NCBI RefSeq assembly: GCF_027409185.1
Contig: NC_084467.1
Span: 18,280,501 to 18,344,500, forward strand
Source of the DNA: Cynocephalus volans
Taxonomy: Eukaryota; Chordata; Mammalia; Dermoptera; Cynocephalidae
Direction: 5' to 3'
DNA length: 64,000 nt
Part shown: positions 21,450 through 32,839 of the stretch, piece after piece
How the letters are laid out: every line of letters starts with the position of its first letter
Numbering within the stretch: position 1 is the stretch's first letter
The notes under the pieces: model-generated
What the model saw: the letters and a program-made list of their open reading frames with translations, nothing else
The model's database searches: none
What the model was told of the DNA's origin: nothing
Made by a program: the position numbers and the translations under genes

Positions 21450-24400
21450 TTATCTGATTACATCTATTGCAAACATAGTGCTGGTAGGACATTTGAAGCA
21501 TTAAAAATTTTTCCTATGTAGTGAGGGATAAATCGTTAAAACTAAAATAAAGGAACTTTTTTAAAAAAGGATTTGAGCACAACAGGATAAAAATCTGCAC
21601 TTTGTACACTTTAATGCAATTTCTAGCTTAACTGCTGAGAAGTAGAGGAAAAGCTCTATGTTGGTTGGGACAACGCTATTTTCTCCACAACAGTGAGAAA
21701 TACACCAAATAGGGGCAAGACTTTTTGAAGCTCAGAATAAAGAAGTTGTCCATCTTTACTAATATGAAACAACTGACTTTTAAAATACCTAATAGTGTCT
21801 TTCTTTAAAACAGATATCTCACTTACCTTTTCAGTATATTTCCTAAATACATTAAAAACAGATGTAAGGCTTAGCTGTTAATTTCCATGAACTCAGTTCT
21901 TTTCCTCTGGAGCAGACACGACAAAGCAGGTTTGGGAATGCTAGAAATGAACTCCTACTTCCCCTTGTATTCTTCAGATCTCATTTTCCCTCAAATTTCT
22001 GCATTGGTTGGCTTCCATTTCAGCATCAGTGACGAAATCTTGAAGGTCAGACACAGTAAACAGGGAAGGACATAAAATTAAGTGATTTGGGCATAGTTTT
22101 GAGTCTCACAACTTTAATAGGGATGAGTCATATCTTAATGTAGAGATGAATTACAAGTTCTGTTCCCTAATGAATATCAGGCTCTTAGTCAAGCTACAGG
22201 TGTTAGTTTGCTATATAGCCTGAAATTCTGTATGTTCCTTTAATAAATGTTAAGTGAAAAAAGACGTAATTCCCATGAGGACCAAACACAAGTTGATCAA
22301 CTTAGTATGAGTCTTCATCTTTGATTTATTTTGCAGTGTAAAAGTGTAAAGGAAAAATAATTCTAACGAAGGGAACCAAAAATACTAGCAAATTGTTCTA
22401 AGTGATTTTCTAATTTGCCAATTAAATTTCAAATTAGTATTTTATTTATATACCACTTAAACCAGAAAAAAAGGAAGTGAATGTTACCTGGTTATCATTT
22501 GTACAAGCTTTTAGTACAAACTTTAAATTTAAAAGATAAGGCTTATTCCATTCAACTGCTTTCTTAGTTACAGGAAATTTGCATTAAAATTAACTTAGTA
22601 AGAAAGGAGAAAAATACTGAACAATTCATCTGGAATTAAGCCATGAATGTCTTTATGCTATGCAAAATCATAAACTGAAAGTCAAAATTTTCTATACTTT
22701 AAGTATTGGCAAACCAAATTCTTTTTATTTCCTTCCTATACATCATTAAACAGATTTGCTATACTCACTCACCAACACTTCAGTTCCCTTTGACACCCAA
22801 AAGTGACAGAATTAGGTCATTACTTTGGGAGTGGAAATGAGAGTAGCTAGATGAGGGGAACTCTGAGACTGACCAAAACTTGCTTTTCAGGGGGATGGAA
22901 AAGAAAGCCTTCGGTATGCCATATGAGTTTGAGCATTCTGACCACATAATCAGGCAGTTATTCTTGTTGAATTGAATGATCCTGGATTCCAAATGACACA
23001 TTCCTTCTCAGTGTACTCATTCCATCAGTGGCTCAGAAGAAGTCCGCACTGGAGACCATTTAAAAATATGCTCTTTGCAATAATCATTATCTATCTTAGC
23101 AGCTAGAAAGGCAAAACAAAAGTTAGAGTATAAAACTACCTTTAGGAACTAGGGCAGAATACTAATTTATTAATGATAAACATGACAAGAAGCAAAGGAG
23201 AAAAAAAGTATAATAAACACGTGATCCTGAGTTGTTTTAAGAAAAAAACCAAGAAACAAAAACCCTCAATGTGTTATTCAAAGTATGGTAAAAGTACCCT
23301 CTTTCCTCTCTACAACTTCTACTTTCAGGCTGGCATTCCAGAAGTGTAAGAAATATAAAATGTAATGGTTATGTATTCACTGAACAGGAAAGGGAGCCAG
23401 TGAATGTATTTATACTGTCCAATCAAATAATCAATATTGGACTCGATAGATCTTCCATCCCAGAAAAATCCATGGATAAAAATCACACATAGCAATAATT
23501 TCTCCTGATGCCAGATTGTAATAGCAAAGGGCAAGAGACACTCATGGCACTCTTCACTTTAAAAAGAAAAGCAAAGCAAAATTAAATTTAAAAACAAAAA
23601 GGAATGGCATTTAGAAAGACCTGAGAAATTAAGTAAAATAGAGTTTGAGTACAAGCTGTGTGAATGCTGGGCTCCATGTTCCTCAGTTTACAGTTGGTAT
23701 CCTTTCAAAGCCAAAAGACACTGTTCAAAACTAATCAGTAGGTCAGAGCACCTGTATTAAAACTGGTATCTGGAAATAAGGCAAAAATAAAATACAGTTT
23801 GTTGCAGGGTTGAGAAGCATCCTGTATTATGTGTTAAACAAAGAAACTTGAGCGTTGGTAACCACAGGCTTCTGCTCTTTGATACCCTGAATTGTTGTTT
23901 AACAGCCAACACTAATTCCTGAGCTGCAAGGTTGGTATTTTGAAACCCATCATTCTTCAGTCTTGCATTATGAGTTTTCATGACAAACCTTACCTTTCAA
24001 GATCAATGGTTAACACCTATACTACTGAACACTTTTACTGTTGTTATTTCAAATCCTCTAATACCTAATACACTTAATCACAGCTTCACTGACATCTTAA
24101 TTACCCCTACAGGTTAAAAATGGAGGGGAGACCTCTGAGAAATTAACCATTATACTTGTGCCTGGGTTGAAGAGAAGCTACCTCACGAATTTGAGAATTA
24201 TTTTTTGTTTCTCTTCATGCCTGGTTGACCACTGGACATGAGAAAAGGTAGAGGTCCTAGCACTAAGTTTTCCCAGGTATTTTCATTATCCATTTGAAGC
24301 AAATTCCAAGTATGTCAGCTATTCTGCATATAAAGGTGATATAAACTCCTACTCCAAAGGAAGTTTGAGCTATTCATACTCATATTTGTGTTCTTCTCTA

Positions 24401-25028
24401 ATGGTGTAAATAATTAAGATACAAGTTATACCCTCAGATAACATCCATATTTCTCTGGCCTACAACAAATCCAACTACAATCTTAAGTATTTGCATGGCT
24501 TTTTAAAATATTAATTTCAAACATGAGTAACATTGTTTAAACCCAATATTCATATTCAGTACTCCTTGACTGATGTGGGCTCAATAACGTGTTTTTTGAA
24601 AAAAAAAAAATACTAGACTCATATATATTTTGAGTTGCTGGCTTTGGACCCATACTTCCAACTCAGTTTCCTTGACTCAGTTCTCCATTAAGGGCCAAAG
24701 TCAAGAGCAGAACTGAACCTGTAGGCTAGTACTTGCTAACACTGAAGCAAAATGGCCACTGACTTGACAGAGGCACTCTGCCAATTTGGGCATGCTCTAG
24801 AGATAGTAAACAAAGGGCCAAATGTAAACTGTGCCCTAAAAAATGGTAATTTCTGCAGCCTCAGCTTATGAAACTGCATTTTAAAAGATTATAATCAAGT
24901 GTCTGTTAAGATTACTTTACTTGTGAAATTACATCAGGAGAATAAGAAACCAGAAAAAAAAACCTTGACCATAATTTCAATTTTTTTCCCTATACTTTCC
25001 CAACAATCTAAAGCTACCAAAATGCTCT
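21450..25028 (-). other. SINE-free stretch, possible 3' UTR of unknown transcript
   Basis: About 3.6 kb of unique AT-rich sequence between candidate terminal coding sequence (25030-25199) and the poly(A) signal at 20233. No exon or clear repeat is visible. The low repeat content suits a long 3' UTR but is not proof. Confidence 0.3.
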
Positions 25029-25029
25029 T

Positions 25030-25199
25030 TTAATGATGGCGAAGGTGATTGGACTCATGATTTATAGAGATTCCTCCTTTGGAGATGGTGTTGCTGTAAG
25101 ACTGAAGGATATCAGTGCTGTTACAGCCATTTCTGCTACCTGGATATAGAGCATTTGCTGCACCTCTAGGCTGGCTTCCCATTCTTCCCCAACAGCATG
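25030..25199 (-). other. Candidate terminal coding exon, unidentified
   Basis: On the minus strand an acceptor-like TTTCATTCCTTAAG precedes 25199. Two frames stay open. One ends with TAA at 25030-25032 (tail ESNHLRHH, Ser/Asn-rich). The other ends at 25062-25064 (tail SPKEESL) and shows a codon pattern rich in G at first positions. I do not recognise either product. A chance open stretch in an AT-rich region remains possible, because a plus-strand frame is partly open too. Confidence 0.3.
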
Positions 25200-25695
25200 C
25201 TTAAGGAATGAAACACTCATTTCATGTTAGTCATAAGTAATCCACATAGAAAGCAAATCAGAATACAAATTACTTAATACTTATTTATATCATTTCCTAC
25301 CTCCCTAATGCAGACCCTCACTCAATTCTCTGCAAACTTTTCTCTGTTCTCATTTTTTTTTAATTTGAGAAAATATTTTTTTCCTGCATAATCCTCTTCT
25401 AATACTTGTGGGCATTCTTCCCACTTTCTTTGAAAAAGGCATTGCACCAGGTTCCTGGAAATTAAGGGAAAAAATTAGTGTTGAAACTAGAGGCAGATCT
25501 GTAGTAAAAGTAAACACTACTTTTCATATAAATTATCAAATTAACGGGGCTGCAACGTTACCACCCTCCTCCATTTCTTCTTTCTTGCCTTTGATCCCAA
25601 GAGTGAACCTTAGAAACCATGGTCACCAGCAGCCTATAAGGGACAAAGTGAATGGAAGTTATTTTCAGAAAGGGTGATTCCACCTTCCCTCTTAC

Positions 25696-25747
25696 GAAGA
25701 GGTGTGGGATCAGTAACTGGAGCTGCTGCAGTTTCATGAGCCAAAGG
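25696..25747 (-). other. Candidate 52-bp exon, unidentified
   Basis: On the minus strand: acceptor-like ATTTATTAG, 52 bases, donor GTAAGAGGG. Open in two frames (PLAHETAAAPVTDPTPL or LWLMKLQQLQLLIPHLF). It ends one base into a codon in the first frame and at a codon end in the second. No known gene recognised. Confidence 0.3.
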
Positions 25748-26011
25748 CTAATAAATTTCTAACCCAACCTTTCAAAGAAGAATGTCACCACTATCTTTTA
25801 ATCACTGGCAAATCAGTTATTGCTCACTTCCTCTTTCATAAAAATACTAACACGTACTCTATCAAACACAGTTCCATTATTTTCAATTTAAACTGAACTT
25901 GCAGATAACTCCTTAAAAAATGCTGAAGCAAAGTTAGAAAATCTGGATTTCAATGAACTTTGACAGTTACTGCTATGTGATTTGGGATGTCACTTAAAAG
26001 TAAATGGACAT

Positions 26012-26156
26012 GGGCCGAGCCCGTGGCACACTCGGGAGAGTGCCGCGCTGGGAGTGCAACGACGCTCCTGCCGCGGGTTCGGATCCTATATAGGACTGGC
26101 CGGTGCACTCACTGGCTAAGTGCCGGTCACGAAAAAGACAAAAAAAAAAAAAAAAA
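26012..26156 (+). repeat. tRNA-derived SINE, type A
   Basis: Near-consensus copy with a 20-A tail. Exact target duplication AAAAGTAAATGGACAT at 25996-26011 and 26157-26172. Confidence 0.95.
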
Positions 26157-26249
26157 AAAAGTAAATGGACATAACATTTTCAAATGTCAATAGCCAAATT
26201 TGTGTTATTTATACTATTTTTCTTTGTTTTATGAAATAGGTCAATTGAA

Positions 26250-26342
26250 GGGCTGGCCAGTTAGCTCAGCTGGGTAGAGCCTGGTATTAAAAACCAAGGT
26301 CAAGGGTTTGAATCCCAGTACCAGCCAGCCACCAAAAAAAAA
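26250..26342 (+). repeat. tRNA-derived SINE, type C
   Basis: GGGCTGGCCAGTTAGCTCAG head, A tail, short target duplication GTCAATT. Confidence 0.9.
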
Positions 26343-26448
26343 AGTCAATTCATAAACATCCATTGAATAGACATAAAATTTTTATATACCGGATGAAAAT
26401 TCCTACTGACAACAAACTAACTTCAAAGATGCTTTACCATCTTTCTTT

Positions 26449-26515
26449 TTTAAGTTAATTTTTAATTGACAAATACAAATCATATATATTTATCATGTAC
26501 AACATAATGCTTACC
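26449..26515 (-). repeat. L1 3' UTR scrap
   Basis: TTTTTAATTGACAAATACAA and TTATCATGTACAACATAATG are the reverse complement of a common L1 3' end. Confidence 0.55.
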
Positions 26516-27466
26516 ATCTTTATTTCTGATTGCTCTCAACCAGCACCTTCTCTAAAACTTTTTTAAAAAAAGTAAATTCTTCAGTGAACTAATGTTTCTG
26601 CCTGATAAAGGTTTGGTGAAACTCTCAATTATATCTTGCTAACTTAGGCTACTATAAACAGGAAGTACTAAATGGAATGTTTTTGATATATTCTCTCAAC
26701 TTTTCCTAGATTGCCATCAGAGCCTTGTTCTTAAAAATTTGATTATCAAGACAAAGTAGGAAAAGAGAGAACATACATTATGCATATGCAGAAGCCTGTG
26801 TTCTCACAAACTTTGCAGAAGAATCTAATCCTTTTCAATCATTAGCCAGGAAGTTCTATTCCAAATAAATGGAGTTTAAGCAAACTTCAAGTTAACTTCA
26901 AGTAGAAAACACTGATGATATCTAGTTTTCAAAAAACACTTGTTTGACAGAATAATTAATGTGTTGATATTGTTGGTGTCACTAAATTAACCTTAAAATT
27001 TAAAAATGTGTGGCACATTTTGTTAATATATTAAAATAAAGGCTGTCTTAAAACAAATTTATAAGGCAGATAAAAGAATAAGTCACTTCTAAGGTTTATT
27101 GGTCTTCTACAACTTCTATTCATTGAAAAGAACTTAAAAGGACATACAGGGTTCACTGTGGCCCTGTCTCAGTATGTGAGAGATATATGGTATTTAAATT
27201 CAATGAAGGTTCTGGGGAAATAAAAAAGCATTCAGGGACAAATCAGGCCTGGTTCTAAAAAATCTTCCAAAATATATTTTAGATTAACATTTGCTATTCA
27301 CTTTACAAATAAGTAATTCAAGTCTTCTGCAGAAAATTTCACACAAAGGGAAAATACATTAAAGTCCTAAGTATGGACTGATGCAACATGAGACAACCTT
27401 TATGACCTTAAGGATTAAGAGAATTGGTGTTACATCTGTAAAAATAAAAGAGAATTCAAATATACA

Positions 27467-27567
27467 GGGCTAGCCTGTTAGCTCACTTGGTTAGTGTGGT
27501 GATGATAACACCAAGGTCAAGGGTTTGGATCCCCTTACTGGCCAGCCACCAAAACAAACAAACAAAA
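27467..27567 (+). repeat. tRNA-derived SINE, type C variant
   Basis: GGGCTAGCCTGTTAGCTCAC head, then GTGATGATAACACCAAGG and a CAAA-rich tail. The anticodon-arm region resembles type B more than other monomers. Confidence 0.85.
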
Positions 27568-27911
27568 GAAATACCTATAATTGTTTTGGCATAAACTATA
27601 CCCCTTAAATTGTTTTGTAAATAATTTTCAGATTGAATATGGCAAGTATGCAACTAAACAATAAAAAAATTTTCATAACCCTAATGTTAGAAAATGTTTC
27701 ACATTTTACTTTTTACCCATGTCCTTCTTCAAGTCTGAGTGGTCCAATACATGCTAGTGGAAAAAAAACATCAAAATTAGTATTAGCACAAAGATTTTCA
27801 GTTAATACTGAACAAAGAATCACAAGTGAAAAAGGCCAGAATAAGATAAACTCAAACATGTGACTGAATGAGAAACCCTTGAGACATACAAAATCAAACT
27901 GTATTACTTAC

Positions 27912-28023
27912 CAAACCTCTACACCACCTCCTGACAGACATCCAGGAAAAAATGTATCATAAATGACTAGAGAGAACACTTTAATAGCCCTCCCCTGAAT
28001 AACATAATCCAAAATAAAATTTT
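27912..28023 (-). other. Candidate 112-bp exon, unidentified
   Basis: On the minus strand, acceptor CTTGTTTTAG and a perfect donor GTAAGTAAT bound 112 bases. One frame is open (NFILDYVIQGRAIKVFSLVI, continuing to GGGVEV). Its end phase matches one frame of the 52-bp candidate at 25696 and then the KEESL frame at 25062, so all three could be one reading frame. A SINE sits 22 bases upstream of the acceptor, which would have moved the branch point. Not recognised as any known protein. Confidence 0.28.
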
Positions 28024-28045
28024 CTAAAACAAGACTTAGGTCAAT

Positions 28046-28185
28046 GGGCCGAGCCCGTGGCGTACTCGGGAGAGTGCAGCGCTGGGAGCGCAGCAACGCT
28101 CCTGCCGCAGGTTCGGATCCTATATAGGAATGGCTGGTGCACTCACTGGCTGAGTGCCGGTCACGAAAAAGGCAAAAAAAAAAAA
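28046..28185 (+). repeat. tRNA-derived SINE, type A
   Basis: Near-consensus copy. Exact target duplication AAGACTTAGGTCAAT at 28031-28045 and 28186-28200. Confidence 0.95.
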
Positions 28186-28489
28186 AAGACTTAGGTCAAT
28201 GAAGTATAATTATTTCGAAGTCTTATAAAATTTCTAAACTTATGAATAAACTTCCAGTTTCCTGCTCCCAAGCATGCTGAAATCCTTTGAAAAGGAATAA
28301 AAGAAAAAAAGAGAGAAAAGAAAATAAAAGTTAAAGCTTAAACATGGGGGAAAATATCCAAAGTAGATCATAAAATAGAAGAAAGTTGAGGGGAGGAGAG
28401 AAAGAGAAAACACCTAAATTAAAACATAAAACAAAATAAAAACCCTTCATCTGCAGTACTCTTGGGCACTATTTTTTAGCAGATCAGTT

Positions 28490-28615
28490 CTTTAATATTT
28501 GAATCATGGCTCAATCACCACCTGTGTAAACTTATTTAAAAAAAAAAGTTAATTAAACCTCCCTGCACCTCAGTGTTCTCATCTATAAAGTGGAGTCATG
28601 ATGATCAAAGCTCAG
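28490..28615 (+). repeat. MIR fragment
   Basis: ATCATGGCTCAATCACCACC, TTAAACCTCCCTGCACCTCA and CTCATCTATAAAGTGGAG fit the MIR core. Confidence 0.6.
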
Positions 28616-28619
28616 GTTC

Positions 28620-29195
28620 TGACAATGTACCTAATGATACTTAACTTCAGAACAGACTCAAGTAAATTCTTCAAAATGTTCTGTTTACATAGCAGTTCAC
28701 CCAAATATAAGGTAGCACTCCTCTTCTTGCTTGGCATCAATTAATAACTATTGATATTACAAAGAGGTGGAAGGTGGTATGCCCTTGTAGAGTGTCTGCA
28801 TCCTAAATGATAAATGAATTCAAAGTTCAAGTTTGCTGTGGGGATTGTCAAATCCATCTGGCTATACTTACTTTAACCAACTTAACTTCTTTTATTCTTT
28901 TCCTCTTAAAAAAAAACCTCAAGCTTTTGCACATACAAAGAACTACACATATATAATGACAAAAGTGTAAAAGAAAGTATTCTTCAATGCTAAGGTCAGG
29001 GGCAATAAAAGCATACAATCGCAAATTAATTAAATAAATTTAAACCTTATACTGTATTCTACAATAAGCCTTTTGTTCTTTTTAGTATGTAATTCAAAAC
29101 TCCCCACAATAAGTCTAAACTAAGAAAATGCTTTGTCTCTAGCTCTAAAGAGCTATATACATATTTCTAGAGAAAAATAAAAATGAAAAAAAAAG
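28620..29195. other. Unique intergenic sequence
   Basis: Nothing recognised. One donor-like GTAAGTATAG on the minus strand at about 28860 has no convincing exon. Confidence 0.4.
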
Positions 29196-29204
29196 GAAGT
29201 AGAA

Positions 29205-29410
29205 AGATTAAGTTCTCAGTTCTAGTACCTGCTTTGTCACAAACTAGCTGTATATGTACAACCATCATTTAACCTCTCTGGGCTTGTTTTCCCACTGGTA
29301 AAACAGGGATACTACCATGTAGCTCAGGATTATTGTGAATATTAAAGATAATATAAAGCACCTAGCTTCATGTGTCTGGCACACAGTAGGAACTCAATGA
29401 ATGGAAGTTA
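29205..29410 (+). repeat. MIR SINE
   Basis: AACTAGCTGTATATGTACAA, TTTAACCTCTCTGGGCTTG, AAACAGGGATACTACCATG and GTCTGGCACACAGTAGGAAC run in MIR order. Confidence 0.75.
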
Positions 29411-32100
29411 TGCATATGTATGGTATATGTGTGGGGGGAGCGGGGTTGGACTAGATATCAAGTCAAAGATCAAAATAGGCACATCTAACAAACTTTGTCT
29501 AAAGAAGTTTATTATCATGATTAATGTAAAGAACTCTCTTAAACAGTTTCACCCACAGCATGGATGACTGCAGCAATATGGACACAGACCACAATAACAC
29601 ATTACAATACTTTGCTTTCAGAAAATACAACAGCATATGTTATCTAAATACAACAGCATGTGATATCCATGTACCTATGCAATTTTTAGGAGTAGGCCAG
29701 GACTGGCCAACTGAGCTGTTCTGCCATTTGGTCTGTGAACTTTCGTGAACTGGGATTTTGACAACTGTGAAGTAAGAGACTGCTCTACAATAGTTAAGAG
29801 CAGAGAATCTTCTGGAATTCCCTTTAAGTTACTAACTTTGGCTTCAAAACCTCTAAATGCAAACTCTCATGACTAATTGCGACCCTTCTGCATTTTCTAC
29901 TAATGCAGATTTTGTTATCCAAAGCATCTAGATAGTAAGGTTCAGTCCAAATATGATTCCAAATGCTCCTTGAATAGGACCACCAGTAGGAGCCTAGAAA
30001 TCATTTTGCATATGGTATAACTTTCCTAAGACTAACAGTAAAGGCTTAAGCGGAATCATAGATTAGGAAAGGAATAAGAGGTTTGAAAGGAAAGATAAGC
30101 TGCCAGGGGAAAACAGTCTCAAATTTCAAGAATTTAGATTTGACATCATGACATAATGACAATGTTGATGTTTGTGTGGTAATTATTTATGATGATTGTG
30201 TAGGACAAATAGAGTAGTAAGAGAGATTAGGCAGGATAATTAGAGGTTGTAATAATCTAGGAAATGACATTTAAGGCCGATAGCAATGCTTCCTAACTTA
30301 GGTCTTGGATTTTGAGGTACATCATGCAGGCTAGATGTGAATTAATTTTCTGTCTGCTTTAACAGAACATTAGCTCCACAAGGGGAGAGACTATCTTACT
30401 ACTATATTCTCACTACCTAGAATATCTAGCATAAAGTGGCCTTCTAAAATTAAAGTCTGAATCTGATATAAATGCTGTAATTAATAAAATAATTCACTTA
30501 AAAAGTATTGCTGAACTCCTAGAATCTTTGAATGCAACTTTTCCAATCGACTGATTAGAACTCTAATCAAGTACTAAAATACAGCTGTTATTTCTTACGG
30601 CTGGTTTGATATTTTTTTCTACATTGCTTCTAAGTTATTCTACTTCAGGAAAAGGTTAAGAAATGCCATCTTAGAATACTGGGTTAATGACTGGAGAAAT
30701 TAAGGAAAAGACACGGTAAAGAAGAATCAGCATGACCTGATTAACAGAAAATCCAACAGAAGAGCTATTAAAATTGTAAACTGTGGGATCAAGAGGTGCT
30801 CCCAAAACACATAATTCTTTCAAGGCTATGTCTATAAATTTTGGTTCCCTTTGCCAGATGTTCCCCCTGTCTGCAGAGTACCAGGAACCCCATGCTTGCA
30901 GAGTGCCAGGAACATAGGTATTCATACTATAAACATTTGTTAAATGAACAAATGTTTTCAACATTATCATGTTTCATGTAATCTGGAAGCACATATGGGA
31001 TCAGAGAGTGAAAGATTACGATAGAGGTATGATTTGGGAGGATATAAAATCCAGTATAGTCGTCACAGTGAACAAAGTCCCTCAAGAGGGACAAAAGACA
31101 TGGGAAGGAGGTATCACAGAGGACAAGAAAATACACAGAATTATGGATTGAACAGAGTCAGCAAAAGCTAGAAAAGAGTTTTGAAAAGTTTACTCAATTG
31201 TGTGAAAAATAACAAAAGATCAAGGACAATGATTGGGGAAAAAAAAGGCAACTGAAATGGCCTAAAGATTATTGCTAGTATTAGCACACTGGCTTTGACT
31301 GAACAGTAACTAAACTGATCTGTGATTATGAATTTCCTAGGCAGGACATGACTATATGAAACCCCGGAGCAACTGAGGGGTTAGTCAGATATCTATTTGG
31401 AATTCTCAAGTTGTTCTTGGTGTTAAGTATAACTACAGCCAGTCTCAATTTGATTAATATCTGATATTGCTGGCTATTTATCATACACACACACACACTC
31501 ACTCACTCACTCCCTCTCTCTCTGTTGCTATCAGAGAACAGATTTTTCCAAAGGTAACAGGAAATCAAAGTGCCACTTTACTTTGCTCATGCACTCCACT
31601 ACAGGCTTTCTCCAGGAGTCAAGGTGAGTGAAAAACTATCAGGAAATAGGTTCTAACCCTCTTTATCTTTACTATAACCCTAGCCTAGGCAAATCACATT
31701 AGTTATGAAGTGATATGGGAACAATAATATCCCCCTTCTAAAATACACACAAACAGAACCATAACAATGGGGGAGGGGGGTAATCTGGAAAGTGTTTTTT
31801 TAAAAAAGGATAATCAACACTACACAAAGCCATGGTTATATATGTACAAGACATACTTCCAGTAGCCACTTCAAAGACATAAAAGAAAGCTAGGAAAGCC
31901 ACAAAACAGGGCAACTAAGAAGAATTCGCAGAAATAAAGTGGCATTTACATTCCTGGAAAGAAAAAGTTGTCAATAAAATTGAATTCCATAGAAAATCAT
32001 AATAGCTTCAGATAAAATACCACAGCCTGTCTCCATTTTATTAGAAATAACTTAAAACAAATCTTGAAACATTCTAACTAGGAGATAATTTAAAACTGAC
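29411..32100. other. Mostly unique intergenic sequence
   Basis: Contains an L2-like scrap near 30330-30425 (TTAGCTCCACAAGGGGAGAG) and the simple repeat at 31484-31523. No exons recognised. Confidence 0.4.
31484..31523. repeat. Compound (CA)n(CTCA)n(CT)n microsatellite
   Basis: Pure dinucleotide and tetranucleotide runs in series. Confidence 0.95.
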
Positions 32101-32103
32101 AAA

Positions 32104-32212
32104 AGCAGCTGACTGGTTAGCTCAGCTGGCTAGAACACAGCCTTGAAACACCAAGGTCAAGGGTTCTAGATCCCTGTTCTGGCCAGCCACCAAAAAAAAA
32201 AAAAAAAAAAAA
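32104..32212 (+). repeat. tRNA-derived SINE, type C
   Basis: CTGACTGGTTAGCTCAGCTG head, GGTTCTAGATCC B box with one inserted base, 22-A tail. Confidence 0.88.
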
Positions 32213-32599
32213 TCCAAATAATGGTAAAAGGAAATCTTAAATCACAAAATCACAAGATGTTTAGTAAACTTGTGACAAAAGCCACAAGTACAAAAAAAGT
32301 ACAGTTTAAGAAAATGTGAATATTAAAGGCACTGTTCAATTAATGAAGGCTACTGATAGTAATTATTTACAAAAGGGAAGTTTCTGAGCTATTCAGAGGC
32401 TAACATTAATCTTAATATCACAACACGAAATAATTCCTGTTTTTATTTCTATAAAACGAGTCACTGGCCTCACCTATAGTTCTGAGCTGGAGAAGCCATT
32501 AGCCTAACTGATAGTAATATCCAAGTTTTTCAGTATTTCAAAGCCTAATGATATTTACCTAATAAGACCTCATAGAACAAGTAAAAATCAAGAAGGCAA

Positions 32600-32830
32600 T
32601 ACAAAGCAGTGTTTAAAATGTGAGTTCTGGTATCAGACCCACCTAGGTTCAGTACCAGATGGATCACTTCTAGTTGGAAGACCTTGGACCAAAATATGTC
32701 TCAGTATACACATTTATACTTGTTTTTACAGGGTTGGTCTAAAGTTTAAATAAGTTAACATAAGGCATTTCTGGCAATGACAGTACACTGGAAATTTTCA
32801 GTATTAGCTCTTTTGTCAAGTTTGTTTTTG
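32600..32830 (+). repeat. MIR SINE (diverged)
   Basis: GTGAGTTCTGGTATCAGACC, CCTAGGTTCAGTACCAGATG and AGACCTTGGACCAAAATATG match the MIR tRNA-like and core parts. Confidence 0.6.
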
Positions 32831-32839
32831 AGAGAAATT

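Noticed and set aside
25031..25150. Plus-strand frame starting ATGATGGCGAAGGTG
   Set aside because: Only about 40 codons, no splice donor or continuation. It overlaps the stronger minus-strand candidate.
28840..28885. GTAAGTATAG donor on the minus strand
   Set aside because: No acceptor or open block upstream. A single donor match is expected by chance.
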